NCBI GenBank assembly: GCA_900770395.1
Contig: CAAGKM010000030.1
Span: forward strand, 603,508 to 667,507
DNA length: 64,000 nt
Source: an uncultured Prevotella sp.
Lineage (GTDB): Bacteria; Bacteroidota; Bacteroidia; Bacteroidales; Bacteroidaceae
Reading direction: 5' to 3'
Shown: positions 9,069-17,427 of the stretch, in pieces
Position numbering within the stretch: the stretch's first letter is position 1
Layout of the letters: the number at the start of each line of letters is the position of its first letter
The notes under the pieces: generated by a model
Seen by the model: the letters and a program-made list of their open reading frames with translations, nothing else
Told to the model about the DNA's origin: nothing
Database searches by the model: none
Position numbers and translations under genes: made by a program

Positions 9069-10423
9069 AAGAAAATCTTTTTAAGTGATTGTTGGCAAAT
9101 TTGATTGCATATAGCTTCTTCCTGTAACCTTATAATAATAGGTAAACACTTCTTATAATTGCAAACTTCCGTTTCTACAGAGTTCTCGTCAGAAATTGTA
9201 TCCTTATTGTACGTATTTTTAAAATATCTGAGCGAATGTGTATTGTGCAGTTCTGACATCCCTGGTACATAAAGCGAATAGGCAGGAAATCCTAAGAATG
9301 AATTGTCACGGACATATAACTGAAATCCAAGCTGTTCAATGAGTTCTACCATTAATTGAATATCCATATCATCCGAATGACCAAGCCTGTCATTAAACCC
9401 TGCGAATTGATAAGAAGGAGCAGAAGAGAAAAAAGCCTGTGGATAATGTCCTGTGGATGCACTGGTGGTTTTGTTCATTTCTTCTTCCTTTAGATTTAAA
9501 TCTGTGTTTAACCGTTCCTGCAAAACATTGTCGAATTGTTTGAACTTAATGGCATCGCGACCTTGAAACAATTCTGTTAGCGACCGTTCTAATGCAGTAA
9601 TTGGCGAGGGGTCGGCACCCATGTGAAACTGGTATTCCTGACGGTTCTCCGTCAAGACAATAACCCCAACGGCAGGAATGCCAACATTTAGAGAACAATC
9701 TACAATATCAATCGTGTAATGTTCTTTATATTCCAAATCTTCCAGTCTTTTCAGAATTTCATTACCTTTAAAATAGTCTCTCGGAATTTTGGGGAGGGAG
9801 AGATTATCAAAATAGATTTTCCGAATGACATATCTCTCAAATATTTCACTGAGTCCCTCAATAATGGCCTCTTTTGCAGTGTTCCCAGCACATAGTCCAT
9901 TGGTACTGATGTTATTATATATAATGTTGAATGGAAGTTTCACAATCTTTTTTTCCTTGACACCATAATATGGCACATAGAAATGTTCTTTTCCCTTAAC
10001 TAATTCAAACAAACATTCGTTGTCGGCAGAATAGACATATTTGTTTATGGATTCTCGCAGACGGCTGTCATTTTTTTCGATATCCTCATCGTATGTAAAC
10101 ATATAAGGTGAGGCACATTTGCTTTCATTATATGTTTTTCTGAACAGTACCCCATTCTGCAGCCGTTCCATCAGTTCGCCGTATGCACTGGCACGGGAAT
10201 AGTCAACGGTCATTCCCTTACCGTTAGTGCCGATATTGGCTGAACGTAGATCGTTTGTATTGTTCAATAAGACACGGCAGGAATAAAATAACCCGTTCCG
10301 TTCTTGGAAGGTTCGTTCGTGAACTGTTATATTCAGTTTTTCTTTTAAGATTCTCTGAATTGTAGCTATCGTATCTTTCGGCTTCCGATTCTTATATTGC
10401 TTATACCTTGTTAATGGTTTCAT
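9065..10423 (-). CDS. YcaO domain protein (RiPP cyclodehydratase/thioamidation type)
   Basis: YcaO proteins use ATP to activate backbone amides, making azolines, thioamides or amidines. The 452-residue protein shows the YcaO pattern: GKGMTVDYSRASAYGELMER near residues 70-90, EAIIEGLSEIFERY in the middle (Glu-rich ATP/Mg-binding helix), and a third helix at ALERSLTELFQGRDA. The C-terminal ~100 residues carry FLGFPAYSLYVPGMSELH. No separate E1-like or RRE partner protein is seen in the operon. With a Cys/Ser/Thr-containing precursor upstream, azoline or thioamide formation is plausible. It is joined to the genes on both sides by 4-base overlaps, so it should be made with the radical SAM enzymes. 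Confidence 0.88.
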   Translation of the reverse strand: MKPLTRYKQYKNRKPKDTIATIQRILKEKLNITVHERTFQERNGLFYSCRVLLNNTNDLRSANIGTNGKGMTVDYSRASAYGELMERLQNGVLFRKTYNESKCASPYMFTYDEDIEKNDSRLRESINKYVYSADNECLFELVKGKEHFYVPYYGVKEKKIVKLPFNIIYNNISTNGLCAGNTAKEAIIEGLSEIFERYVIRKIYFDNLSLPKIPRDYFKGNEILKRLEDLEYKEHYTIDIVDCSLNVGIPAVGVIVLTENRQEYQFHMGADPSPITALERSLTELFQGRDAIKFKQFDNVLQERLNTDLNLKEEEMNKTTSASTGHYPQAFFSSAPSYQFAGFNDRLGHSDDMDIQLMVELIEQLGFQLYVRDNSFLGFPAYSLYVPGMSELHNTHSLRYFKNTYNKDTISDENSVETEVCNYKKCLPIIIRLQEEAICNQICQQSLKKIFL

Positions 10424-11562
10424 ATAGTGACTGTATTGAATAGTTGTTTAATGCCCTTTATCATATTGTAGAGCTCTGCATCTGTCCTGTATTTTAGCCA
10501 AGGGTATTCTTTGTGGTTTGGAATTATTTCAGCAAACATACTTGCAGAGGCAAGAAATGTAAGTTTATTGAATTGACACATCACTTCATCAATAGCTCCC
10601 ATGTCACCACGACTGACATAGTTCATGGCATAACACGAAGAGCAGGCGTTGATAATTGGACATCCTGCACATTTTGGCGAGAGTTTCAAATGACAATTCT
10701 GTCCTAATTCACAGAACACTTTTCCAATTTCTTCTTCATCATATTGTTTACCCAAGTCTGTGATAAATGCCTGACAAGGATAACGATTGCCATAGATGTC
10801 GAATGCTATAGTGTCGAACCCTGCGCCGCAGGTATTAATTCCAGGTGCATTATAGTCTTCCGAGAATTTATATAAAGGCAGGTTCAGCAGCTGTCCAGGC
10901 GGAACAAATGGATGACTGATATAGAAATCTGTCAGTTTTTTAAGTTCATGTGCGTATAAGGGAAGATGAATAGACAAATCCCAATCAACCTCTTTTGCCA
11001 ATGTTGGATTCGGATAGAATCCAATGCTGTACAGATATTCAAAACTATGAAACATATCTTCCACTGTATTGGGGCATATTGTCATCTTAACTCCTTGTAA
11101 CGGCCAGTTGCTGCGGAAAAAGTCAAGATCAATCCTTTCAAACGAGGCTGTTCGGTTACGATTGTGTATTTCTTTTGGACCATCAAGACTAAGTACTGGT
11201 ATAAACCGTTTTCTATTATCAACAAGCCAAGAGCGAATATTGTCGTTTAAAACCGTTCCGTTTGTCGTAGTTGTATATGAGATTGACAAGTCTGTAAAGG
11301 TGTTGTCAACCCATTGTACAATTTCTTTTATTTTATAGAATACAAGGAAAGGCTCTCCACCATGAAAGTTGATGACAAAATGATTATATGGTTCATTTGT
11401 TCTACTTAGTTCTTGCTCAATTTGATGTCTTATGCGTTCCATCTGCATTGATGGCGCATTTTTATTTGATTCATAGCAATACTTGCAATGCAGATTGCAC
11501 GCATTGGTTGCCATGATGATTATTTCTTTTGTAAAATCTGATGAAACATCTACATAGTCCAT
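10420..11562 (-). CDS. Radical SAM/SPASM peptide-modifying enzyme B
   Basis: A 380-residue radical SAM protein. Cys22, Cys26 and Cys29 (ACNLHCKYCYES) form the CX3CX2C motif for the SAM-binding 4Fe-4S cluster, and FHGGEPFL follows as the SAM-contact motif. The C-terminal third has the SPASM cysteines (CGAGFDTIAFDIYGNRYPC, then CAGCPIINACSSCYAMN and a final Cys near VMCQFNK) that bind auxiliary clusters. Family members make thioether, C-C or epimerised products on RiPP precursors. It is similar to the next gene upstream (shared LSLDG, DLDFFRS and NACxxC-type motifs), so the two may be a duplicated pair acting on one peptide. Ten bases separate it from that gene. Confidence 0.9.
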   Translation of the reverse strand: MDYVDVSSDFTKEIIIMATNACNLHCKYCYESNKNAPSMQMERIRHQIEQELSRTNEPYNHFVINFHGGEPFLVFYKIKEIVQWVDNTFTDLSISYTTTTNGTVLNDNIRSWLVDNRKRFIPVLSLDGPKEIHNRNRTASFERIDLDFFRSNWPLQGVKMTICPNTVEDMFHSFEYLYSIGFYPNPTLAKEVDWDLSIHLPLYAHELKKLTDFYISHPFVPPGQLLNLPLYKFSEDYNAPGINTCGAGFDTIAFDIYGNRYPCQAFITDLGKQYDEEEIGKVFCELGQNCHLKLSPKCAGCPIINACSSCYAMNYVSRGDMGAIDEVMCQFNKLTFLASASMFAEIIPNHKEYPWLKYRTDAELYNMIKGIKQLFNTVTI

Positions 11563-11572
11563 AGGTACATTG

Positions 11573-12664
11573 TTATGATAAGTATTCTATTATTGCTTTT
11601 GCTGATTCTTCCAAAAGTTTTTTCTTTTCTGTCGACAAATGATTATGTGCTGTATAGTTTTGCTCAGCTGCAAGCATTGAGAGCGAGAAATAGGCATTTG
11701 CCTTGAACAGGAGCTTACGGATATTGCACATTGTTTCCGCTAACTTTTGATTGTCTTTGATGGATGCATTTGAAGCAGGACAGGCATTGCAAATTTTTTC
11801 CAAGAGACACTCTTTACAATGGGGCAGTAAATAACGGGCGTTGGTTAATCCGAGGTACTTCTTTGGAATTGCCCATGTGCCATTATTCTCAAATGGCGAA
11901 CACCGATGGCATGCCCATAATGAGCCATCCGGTGATATCGATATTTCTGAAAATAGTTCTGTACCACATCTGCGAACAGCCTGTGATGAGGTAAGATAAT
12001 ATAGCGGTTGTGACAGTAGTGAGACAGGTTGAATATCGGGATGCTCTAAATAATAGGTAATTAGTATCATTAGTTGTTTGGCAATTAATTCGATGTGTTC
12101 ACCGTTCCAAGATTCACCATCCGCAATAAAGCCTTTGACGTAAAAACCGTATTCATGCAATTCAATGACCGTTTCAGCAAGTTGGCATATTGTATCTGGG
12201 GTGAATACAGAATTAACAACAGGCTTCCGCAATGAGCGAAAGAAATCCAAATCAATCATTCGTAATGATCCACTTCTATTTTTATTGTGGGTATCCCCTA
12301 ACCCGTCAAGGCTTAGCACTACATGTACATAATCTTCATTTTCTTTTATCCATTCCTGTATAACACCATGCACCAATGTGCCATTGGTGACGATTGTATA
12401 ATCTGCTTTTTTCTCTAAATATTTTGTAGACACATACGCTACAATTTGCTTTATTAGCTGAAATACAATAAATGGCTCTCCTCCCATAAATGTTATGGAT
12501 GGACATTCAATTTCCGTTAATGTCAAATATGTATCAATATATTTCTTTGCAGTATCCCATGACATAATTCCATTAAATGACTTGTCACTTTGACAATAAC
12601 AGCAATTCAAGTTGCAACGTTCAGTCACAACAAGGCACAGGTCATCAGTGTTTTTGTTAATCAT
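11573..12664 (-). CDS. Radical SAM/SPASM peptide-modifying enzyme A
   Basis: A 363-residue radical SAM protein and the first enzyme gene after the precursor. Cys17, Cys21 and Cys24 (RCNLNCCYCQSD) form the CX3CX2C cluster motif; TFMGGEPFIV is the SAM-contact motif. The SPASM region holds RRCGTELF, DGSLWACHRC and CKECLLEKICNACPAS. The extra cysteine in the CCYC segment is unusual but leaves the spacing intact. It starts 90 bases after the precursor stop, beyond a hairpin that probably lowers enzyme expression relative to peptide. Its likely substrate is the 56-residue peptide encoded at 12755-12925. The reaction is not predictable from sequence alone. Confidence 0.9.
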   Translation of the reverse strand: MINKNTDDLCLVVTERCNLNCCYCQSDKSFNGIMSWDTAKKYIDTYLTLTEIECPSITFMGGEPFIVFQLIKQIVAYVSTKYLEKKADYTIVTNGTLVHGVIQEWIKENEDYVHVVLSLDGLGDTHNKNRSGSLRMIDLDFFRSLRKPVVNSVFTPDTICQLAETVIELHEYGFYVKGFIADGESWNGEHIELIAKQLMILITYYLEHPDIQPVSLLSQPLYYLTSSQAVRRCGTELFSEISISPDGSLWACHRCSPFENNGTWAIPKKYLGLTNARYLLPHCKECLLEKICNACPASNASIKDNQKLAETMCNIRKLLFKANAYFSLSMLAAEQNYTAHNHLSTEKKKLLEESAKAIIEYLS

Positions 12665-12704
12665 TTTAGGAAAGATTTTCGTCTTTTTATGTTAGAGGAA
12701 AAGT

Positions 12705-12736
12705 AAGGCTATATATCGCCTTGAATATACAGCCTT
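12705..12736 (-). terminator. Intercistronic hairpin between RiPP precursor and enzymes
   Basis: AAGGCTATATAT (12705-12716) pairs with 12725-12736; in the minus-strand RNA the single mismatch becomes a G-U pair. The loop is 8 bases and is followed by a short pyrimidine-rich stretch. It lies 18 bases after the precursor stop, the usual place for a leaky attenuator or RNA-stabilising hairpin in RiPP operons. Confidence 0.55.
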
Positions 12737-12754
12737 ATTGTCTCGCATAAGAAA

Positions 12755-12925
12755 TCAATCGCCGCCAAAACCAGCGGTACAACTACCGCCCTTGCATGAT
12801 AGGCAATCTTGCCACCCCAGCTGATTCTTGATACCACATCCACCAGTTTCACTGAGGTCAGTCATTTTGGCGTTCAATTTCTGCATTGTTCCTGAAGACA
12901 GATTAAATAAATTTTTCAGTTGCAT
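12755..12925 (-). CDS. RiPP precursor peptide (56 residues, Cys-rich core)
   Basis: This small gene was found by reading the minus strand upstream of the radical SAM genes. It encodes 56 residues. The leader (about residues 1-29) is polar and ends in MTDLSETGG, a double-glycine motif at Gly28-Gly29 typical of cleavage by peptidase-containing exporters. The core (residues 30-56) has four cysteines (Cys30, Cys41, Cys44, Cys49), Trp38, two Ser, one Thr and a Gly-rich tail ending GFGGD. It resembles the Bacteroidetes GG-type natural-product precursors associated with SPASM enzymes, though the body is not one I know. It is first in an operon with two SPASM radical SAM enzymes, a YcaO and a B12-type radical SAM protein. 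That position makes the precursor assignment strong. The mature structure is unknown. Confidence 0.85.
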   Translation of the reverse strand: MQLKNLFNLSSGTMQKLNAKMTDLSETGGCGIKNQLGWQDCLSCKGGSCTAGFGGD

Positions 12926-12973
12926 AGATTTGAAAGATTAAAGTGCCTATCGATCTCCCAGTATCGGCGTAAA

Positions 12974-13004
12974 TAAAAGTATTGACATTTGACTATGATA
13001 CAAA
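12974..13004 (-). promoter_or_regulatory. Candidate promoter of the RiPP operon
   Basis: On the minus strand TTTG (13004-13001), 19 bases, then TACTTTTA (12981-12974): one mismatch from the Bacteroidales -7 consensus. It predicts a leader of about 40 bases before the precursor ATG at 12925. Confidence 0.45.
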
Positions 13005-13178
13005 AAAGCGTGGAAACTATATATACTAAAACAAAGTTGATTTGACTTGATAAAATTAGATGATAATATCTGCAAATAACTGATAATAAGTGGTATTTTG
13101 GCAAATATCAAAAAATAAATAAACTTAAACGAATTGAAGTTTTTTAGGGATATATGGGAACATTTACGGGAAAAGCAT

Positions 13179-13186
13179 TACCTTTG
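13179..13186 (+). promoter_or_regulatory. Candidate -7 element before the first integrase
   Basis: TACCTTTG matches TAnnTTTG; no clear -33 TTTG is seen at the right distance. It lies 27 bases upstream of the ATG at 13214 and inside the longer open frame, which supports the downstream start. Confidence 0.45.
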
Positions 13187-13213
13187 CAGCAAATATACAA
13201 AAACGAAGCGAAT

Positions 13214-14533
13214 ATGAAAATCAGTATCATTACAAAGGAATGCAAGTCCAAGGTCGAGGATAATCTCCGTAAAGGCAATCTATGTTTCCGGCTTAGGGAC
13301 AAGGGCGTTGACCTCAAAGTACGCTCCGACATAGAAGTGTTGCTTGATTTTTGGGACAACGACAGTATCTCATATAAAAGAACAAAACAAGTGCCGGCTG
13401 ATGAACAGAAACGGACAAAGGATTTGGTACGGTCAATCATAGATGTACTTTCTGAGGAATACGATGCAGCCACGGCAGATGTCGCATGGGTAAAGAAAGT
13501 GATTGATAATTGCGTAAACCCAATATCAGAATCACGTAAGAACCTTTCGACTGTCATATCAAGGATGCAACAGTATATCAGCGAACATCCCATGAGTCCG
13601 AAGTCGGCACTTGTCTATAAGCCGACCATTAAGAAGCTACAACGATATGAAGCCTACAAAAGGGAAATAGAGAGCAAGGATGGCTTTACACTCTTTTGTG
13701 AAACAATCCGCCCAGAGGATTATCTTGATTTCCGTGAATATGTCATAAACGAGTATATCCATTATAACAATTATCCCGAATTTTATGAGCGGTTCAACCT
13801 TGGTATGCACCCGCCTAAACCGCTTTCAAGAACACAGGTAATCGGCATTATGCACCATCTCCGCATAGTAGGGCATTGGTGCATCAGGATGGGCTTCACC
13901 ACCAATCGCTCATGCGATGCGTTCACCATTCCTTCCCCTGTGCAAGGCACTCCATTCTATCTGACAATTGAGGAGCGTGACAAGGTATTTCATGCTGACC
14001 TCAGCCATAAGCCTGAATTGGAGGTGTACCGTGACCTGTTCATATTCCAGTCAATGGTCGGTTGCAGAGTCGGCGACATGTTCTCTTTCACAAGGGATAA
14101 TATTGTCGGAGACATGTTGCAGTACCTTCCACGCAAGACAATGCGTAAGCGTCCGCAAACAGTAAGTGTCCCACTGACCTCAAAAGCAATGGATATTCTA
14201 AAACGCCACGAGGGTAAACAGAAAACGCTTCTGCCGACAAAACAAATGTACCAATATAATGAAGGCATCCGTGCAGTGCTTCGGGAATGCGGCATCAACA
14301 GAACTGTGACCATTCTTGATACTGTCACGGGACAAGAGGTGCAGAAACCGATATGCGATGTGGCATCAAGCCACATGGCAAGACGCAACTTCATCGGCAA
14401 TCTCTACAAAAAAGTGAAAGACCCGGAACTTGTAAGCTCCATGACGGGACATGTCAATGGCAGCAGGGCATTCGCAAGATACAGGGAGATTGATGAGGAA
14501 ACGAAAGTGAGTCTTGTCAACCTCATCAACTGA
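13214..14533 (+). CDS. Tyrosine recombinase/integrase 1
   Basis: Site-specific recombinase that would integrate and excise the element. The 439-residue protein has an N-terminal arm-binding region (KISIITKECKSK), a SAM-like core-binding domain (residues ~110-215) and a C-terminal catalytic domain. The catalytic residues are visible: Arg in VGCRVGDMF, His-x-x-Arg in SSHMARRNF, the second His in MTGHVNGS and the nucleophile Tyr in FARYREID. The start at 13214 (MKISII) is chosen over 13154 because a promoter element lies between them and the second integrase starts with the same MK-type arm. It is closely similar to the following integrase and is divergent from the RiPP operon. Confidence 0.9.
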   Translation: MKISIITKECKSKVEDNLRKGNLCFRLRDKGVDLKVRSDIEVLLDFWDNDSISYKRTKQVPADEQKRTKDLVRSIIDVLSEEYDAATADVAWVKKVIDNCVNPISESRKNLSTVISRMQQYISEHPMSPKSALVYKPTIKKLQRYEAYKREIESKDGFTLFCETIRPEDYLDFREYVINEYIHYNNYPEFYERFNLGMHPPKPLSRTQVIGIMHHLRIVGHWCIRMGFTTNRSCDAFTIPSPVQGTPFYLTIEERDKVFHADLSHKPELEVYRDLFIFQSMVGCRVGDMFSFTRDNIVGDMLQYLPRKTMRKRPQTVSVPLTSKAMDILKRHEGKQKTLLPTKQMYQYNEGIRAVLRECGINRTVTILDTVTGQEVQKPICDVASSHMARRNFIGNLYKKVKDPELVSSMTGHVNGSRAFARYREIDEETKVSLVNLIN

Positions 14534-14577
14534 AAGAGATGAACGCGATTTACCAACCCTACAAAACATAGCGCATT

Positions 14578-15906
14578 ATGAAAGTAACGGCATTTATCCG
14601 GGAGACCTCGGCAAAGAACAACATAACCGACCAAGCACACGTCTATTTCCGTGTGCGTGACGGCAAGACTGACATCAAGGCTGTCAGCGAGTTGTCCATC
14701 AATCCCAACCACTGGAGTGCGGAGAGACAGGGCTACAAGACACGTGTGACGCTTGTTGCAGAAACCAAGCGCACAGCTTTCGATAAAGCCGTACAGGATT
14801 TGACGGCACTCATATCCTCGCAATATTATCATGGAGCAGACAGCAGATGGCTGAAAGGTGTCATCGAGGAGTTTCACCATCCCAACATAAACATACGACA
14901 AGGCAGGAAGGGCGATGAATACAGCTTAACCTATCAATGCCAGCAGTATGCGGAGAACCATCCTATGGAGAATGAGACCGCAAGACACCATAAACAAAAT
15001 GTGCGCAAGATACAGCACTTTGAGCGTTTCCAAAGGGAAATCATGCGCAGACGGGGATATACCATGCGTATTGACACCATGACGGCTGACGACCTGCAAG
15101 AGTTCCACAAGTATCTGGTCAACGAGGCGGAATATTATGAGCGTTATCCTCAAGTCTATGATGACATAGAGGAACGGTACAAGCCCAGACAACTCACGGA
15201 AAACTCAATCAATAAGATATTAAGGTCACTGCGCACAGTAGTCAACTGGTGTCTGAAGCACAACATCACCACCAACGACCCATTCGCCACCTTCGAGATG
15301 CCGAAGGTGCTGGACAGTCCCCCTTTTTATCTGACACTTGAAGAGCGTGATAAGGTATATTATGCAGACCTCACTGGCGAGACTCCCTCGACACAGGTAT
15401 ACCGTGACATCTTCATGTTCCACTGCCTTATCGGCTGCCGTGTGGGCGACCTTGAGAAGATGACACGTGCCAACATCGTTGACGGAGCGGTGGAATATAT
15501 AGCGGAGAAGACCAAGAATCATAAGCCACGCACCATAAGGGTGCCGCTCAATGACAAAGCAAAGGCTATCCTTGAAAAATATGCCGACCTTGAGACACGC
15601 ATATTGCCGAAGATAAACCAGGAAATATACAACCGTCAGATAAAGAAGATTCTGAGACTGCTCGGCATCAACCGCATGGTGACGGTCATCGACAACATGA
15701 CACGTGAGCCTGTGCAGAAGCCTATATGCGACATCGCCACGAGCCATACCGCCAGAAAGACATTCATCGGCAATCTTTACAAGAAGGTGAAAGACCCGAA
15801 CCTTGTCGCATCGCTTTCGGGACATACCGACGGCAGTCGTGCCTTTGCACGGTACAGGGAGATTGACAACGAGATGAAACGCGAGCTTGTAAAGCTCATT
15901 GACTAA
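14578..15906 (+). CDS. Tyrosine recombinase/integrase 2
   Basis: A 442-residue paralogue of the gene before it, 44 bases downstream. The catalytic set is Arg in IGCRVGDLE, His-x-x-Arg in TSHTARKTF, His in LSGHTDGS and Tyr in FARYREID. Long stretches match integrase 1 (PFYLTxEERDKV, GNLYKKVKDP), so they arose by tandem duplication. Paired integrases in some elements act together or bind different arm sites; which applies here is not known. The reading frame is intact, so neither copy looks dead. Confidence 0.9.
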   Translation: MKVTAFIRETSAKNNITDQAHVYFRVRDGKTDIKAVSELSINPNHWSAERQGYKTRVTLVAETKRTAFDKAVQDLTALISSQYYHGADSRWLKGVIEEFHHPNINIRQGRKGDEYSLTYQCQQYAENHPMENETARHHKQNVRKIQHFERFQREIMRRRGYTMRIDTMTADDLQEFHKYLVNEAEYYERYPQVYDDIEERYKPRQLTENSINKILRSLRTVVNWCLKHNITTNDPFATFEMPKVLDSPPFYLTLEERDKVYYADLTGETPSTQVYRDIFMFHCLIGCRVGDLEKMTRANIVDGAVEYIAEKTKNHKPRTIRVPLNDKAKAILEKYADLETRILPKINQEIYNRQIKKILRLLGINRMVTVIDNMTREPVQKPICDIATSHTARKTFIGNLYKKVKDPNLVASLSGHTDGSRAFARYREIDNEMKRELVKLID

Positions 15907-15922
15907 GGAAAGGCATCGGGAC

Positions 15923-16732
15923 ATGAATATAAAAGAGCTTGGCGAGGATCTCGAACAGCAGTTCGGGAAGCCCCGCAATGTGACGGAAGAGAACGTAAGA
16001 TTCATGCTTTCGCTCATAAAGGAAGAATTTGATGGCAAGAAAGTGAACGAGGACGTGGAAAAGCCGAGCCTCGATGCTTTCGGCATGACCGTACTTGCCG
16101 TCATGTCATATCAGACTACTCCATGGAAAGAGCTGGCAAAGAAGCCGGCTATCCGCAGGACGTTGAAGTACATTGCCGTCAGGGGCGACAAACACTATGA
16201 CGAGATAGAAGCATTGACCAAGGAACTGATGCGCAAGCATTGGAATGGGATTTCGCAAAAGATGGTATTAGGATTTCTGAAGATTATCCGTGGACTGTCA
16301 AATGAGGAGCATCCAAGCAAGCTGATTGAATACACGCCGTTCTCTGCACATTATTATGCCATCAGTCATGGACTCCACCAAACTATTCAAGGCGAGCATC
16401 CCGATGACGCGGCAATAATCCTCCATTGCGCAATAGATGACGGCATCTTGTCCCCGACAGTTCCACGCAGTCTGTTAGTCAGTGAGTTCAACTTGAAAAA
16501 GAGCAGCTTTGACAAGTATTTCAGCAGGTATCACATCAATCTTGCGTATGAATCTGATGCTGTCAAGAAGCAGTCTGAGGAGAAAATCAAGTATTACCGT
16601 AAGGCTTTGCAGAATGCCGTTGGTTATACTGTAGATACAGATGGAAATATACAATTCAGCAACCGAAAGCTGGGACGAAAGAATTTCCTTTCCCTTATCA
16701 TCGCATACTGTCGCAGTATCTTCCGACTTTGA
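15923..16732 (+). CDS. Unknown protein downstream of the tandem integrases
   Basis: I do not recognise this 269-residue protein. It is mostly helical and charged (MNIKELGEDLEQQFGKPRN at the start), with no clear catalytic motif or membrane segment. The only upstream alternative is a TTG overlapping the integrase stop, so ATG at 15923, with AAGGAAAGG ten bases before it, is preferred. It sits between the integrases and a strong terminator, so it is co-transcribed with them. It may be an accessory recombination or copy-control protein of the element, but this is inference from position. Confidence 0.65.
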   Translation: MNIKELGEDLEQQFGKPRNVTEENVRFMLSLIKEEFDGKKVNEDVEKPSLDAFGMTVLAVMSYQTTPWKELAKKPAIRRTLKYIAVRGDKHYDEIEALTKELMRKHWNGISQKMVLGFLKIIRGLSNEEHPSKLIEYTPFSAHYYAISHGLHQTIQGEHPDDAAIILHCAIDDGILSPTVPRSLLVSEFNLKKSSFDKYFSRYHINLAYESDAVKKQSEEKIKYYRKALQNAVGYTVDTDGNIQFSNRKLGRKNFLSLIIAYCRSIFRL

Positions 16733-16760
16733 CTTTTTACGAGAATACACTTTTTTCCTT

Positions 16761-16803
16761 AATCCTTGGTTGAGTGCTATAGCGCATTTGACTAAGGATT
16801 TTT
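16761..16803 (+). terminator. Rho-independent terminator of the integrase operon
   Basis: AATCCTT (16761-16767) pairs with AAGGATT (16794-16800). The interior GGTTGAGTGC pairs with GCATTTGACT using G-U pairs, giving a roughly 17-base stem followed by TTT. It ends the operon 13214-16732. Confidence 0.75.
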
Positions 16804-16898
16804 GATATAATCACGTTAAATCCATTAACAAAAAGTAGTCAATAGTAGCCGCATCCTACCGCCTATTCAATTCTCATTCAGAACGCTCAAAAGCCATA

Positions 16899-16906
16899 TA
16901 ACTTTG
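16899..16906 (+). promoter_or_regulatory. Candidate -7 element for the xis/replication operon
   Basis: TAACTTTG fits TAnnTTTG and lies about 120 bases before the gene at 17026. No good -33 TTTG is present. The stretch 16804-17025 otherwise holds no gene that I can see. Confidence 0.4.
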
Positions 16907-17025
16907 CACTGTCATTCCGGATAACCAGCGGATTGGCGGTGCTTCTTTTTTATGACGCTGCAAAATGGAGCATCCTGGTTTACAAGTGAGACAGCGTATG
17001 TATAACGCATACCAAAAGAACAAAT

Positions 17026-17427
17026 ATGGTTGACATCATGTCATTGACAAAGATGGGAGGACAGGTCGCATTGACCGTCACTCCCGAAGACCTTCACCAT
17101 TTTGCGGAGATATTATTGACAGAATCCCGCAAGGAATGGGAAGAGAATATGTCATCAGCTTGTAAGGATGATCCGGAAGAGACATTCCTCACCACAGATG
17201 AAGTCTGCAAGATTTTCAACGTCTGTCCTGCCACCTTATGGCAGTGGCACCGCACAGGCTACCTGCAGCACATCAAGTTCGGCAACAAGAACATGTACCC
17301 GGCATCAGCCGTCAAGGCTATTACTCATGCACGTTCCCTGAATGAGACGGTATCAGACTACTGCAAAAGGACGAGCAAGGTGGAGAAGGGAATGTTTGAA
17401 GCAAACAACAGGAAGGAGGAGAAATGA
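17026..17427 (+). CDS. Helix-turn-helix excisionase-like protein
   Basis: A 133-residue protein with a MerR/excisionase-type winged helix in the middle: FLTTDEVCKIFNVCPATLW, then HRTGYLQHIKFGNKNMYPAS, residues ~55-105. Such proteins serve as recombination directionality factors or regulators in Bacteroidetes mobile elements. The start could also be at MSLTKMGG, five codons downstream. It overlaps the next gene by four bases. It begins a second operon that leads to the ATPase gene. Confidence 0.75.
   Translation: MVDIMSLTKMGGQVALTVTPEDLHHFAEILLTESRKEWEENMSSACKDDPEETFLTTDEVCKIFNVCPATLWQWHRTGYLQHIKFGNKNMYPASAVKAITHARSLNETVSDYCKRTSKVEKGMFEANNRKEEK

Noticed and set aside
12916..13104. 62-residue minus-strand frame upstream of the precursor
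   Set aside because: Low-complexity hydrophobic and aromatic translation that overlaps the candidate promoter and the precursor start.
13156..13167. Attachment-site direct repeat shared with about 32107-32118
   Set aside because: Only a GGGAAC-type word with a short T-rich extension is shared; too short and imperfect to call att sites.
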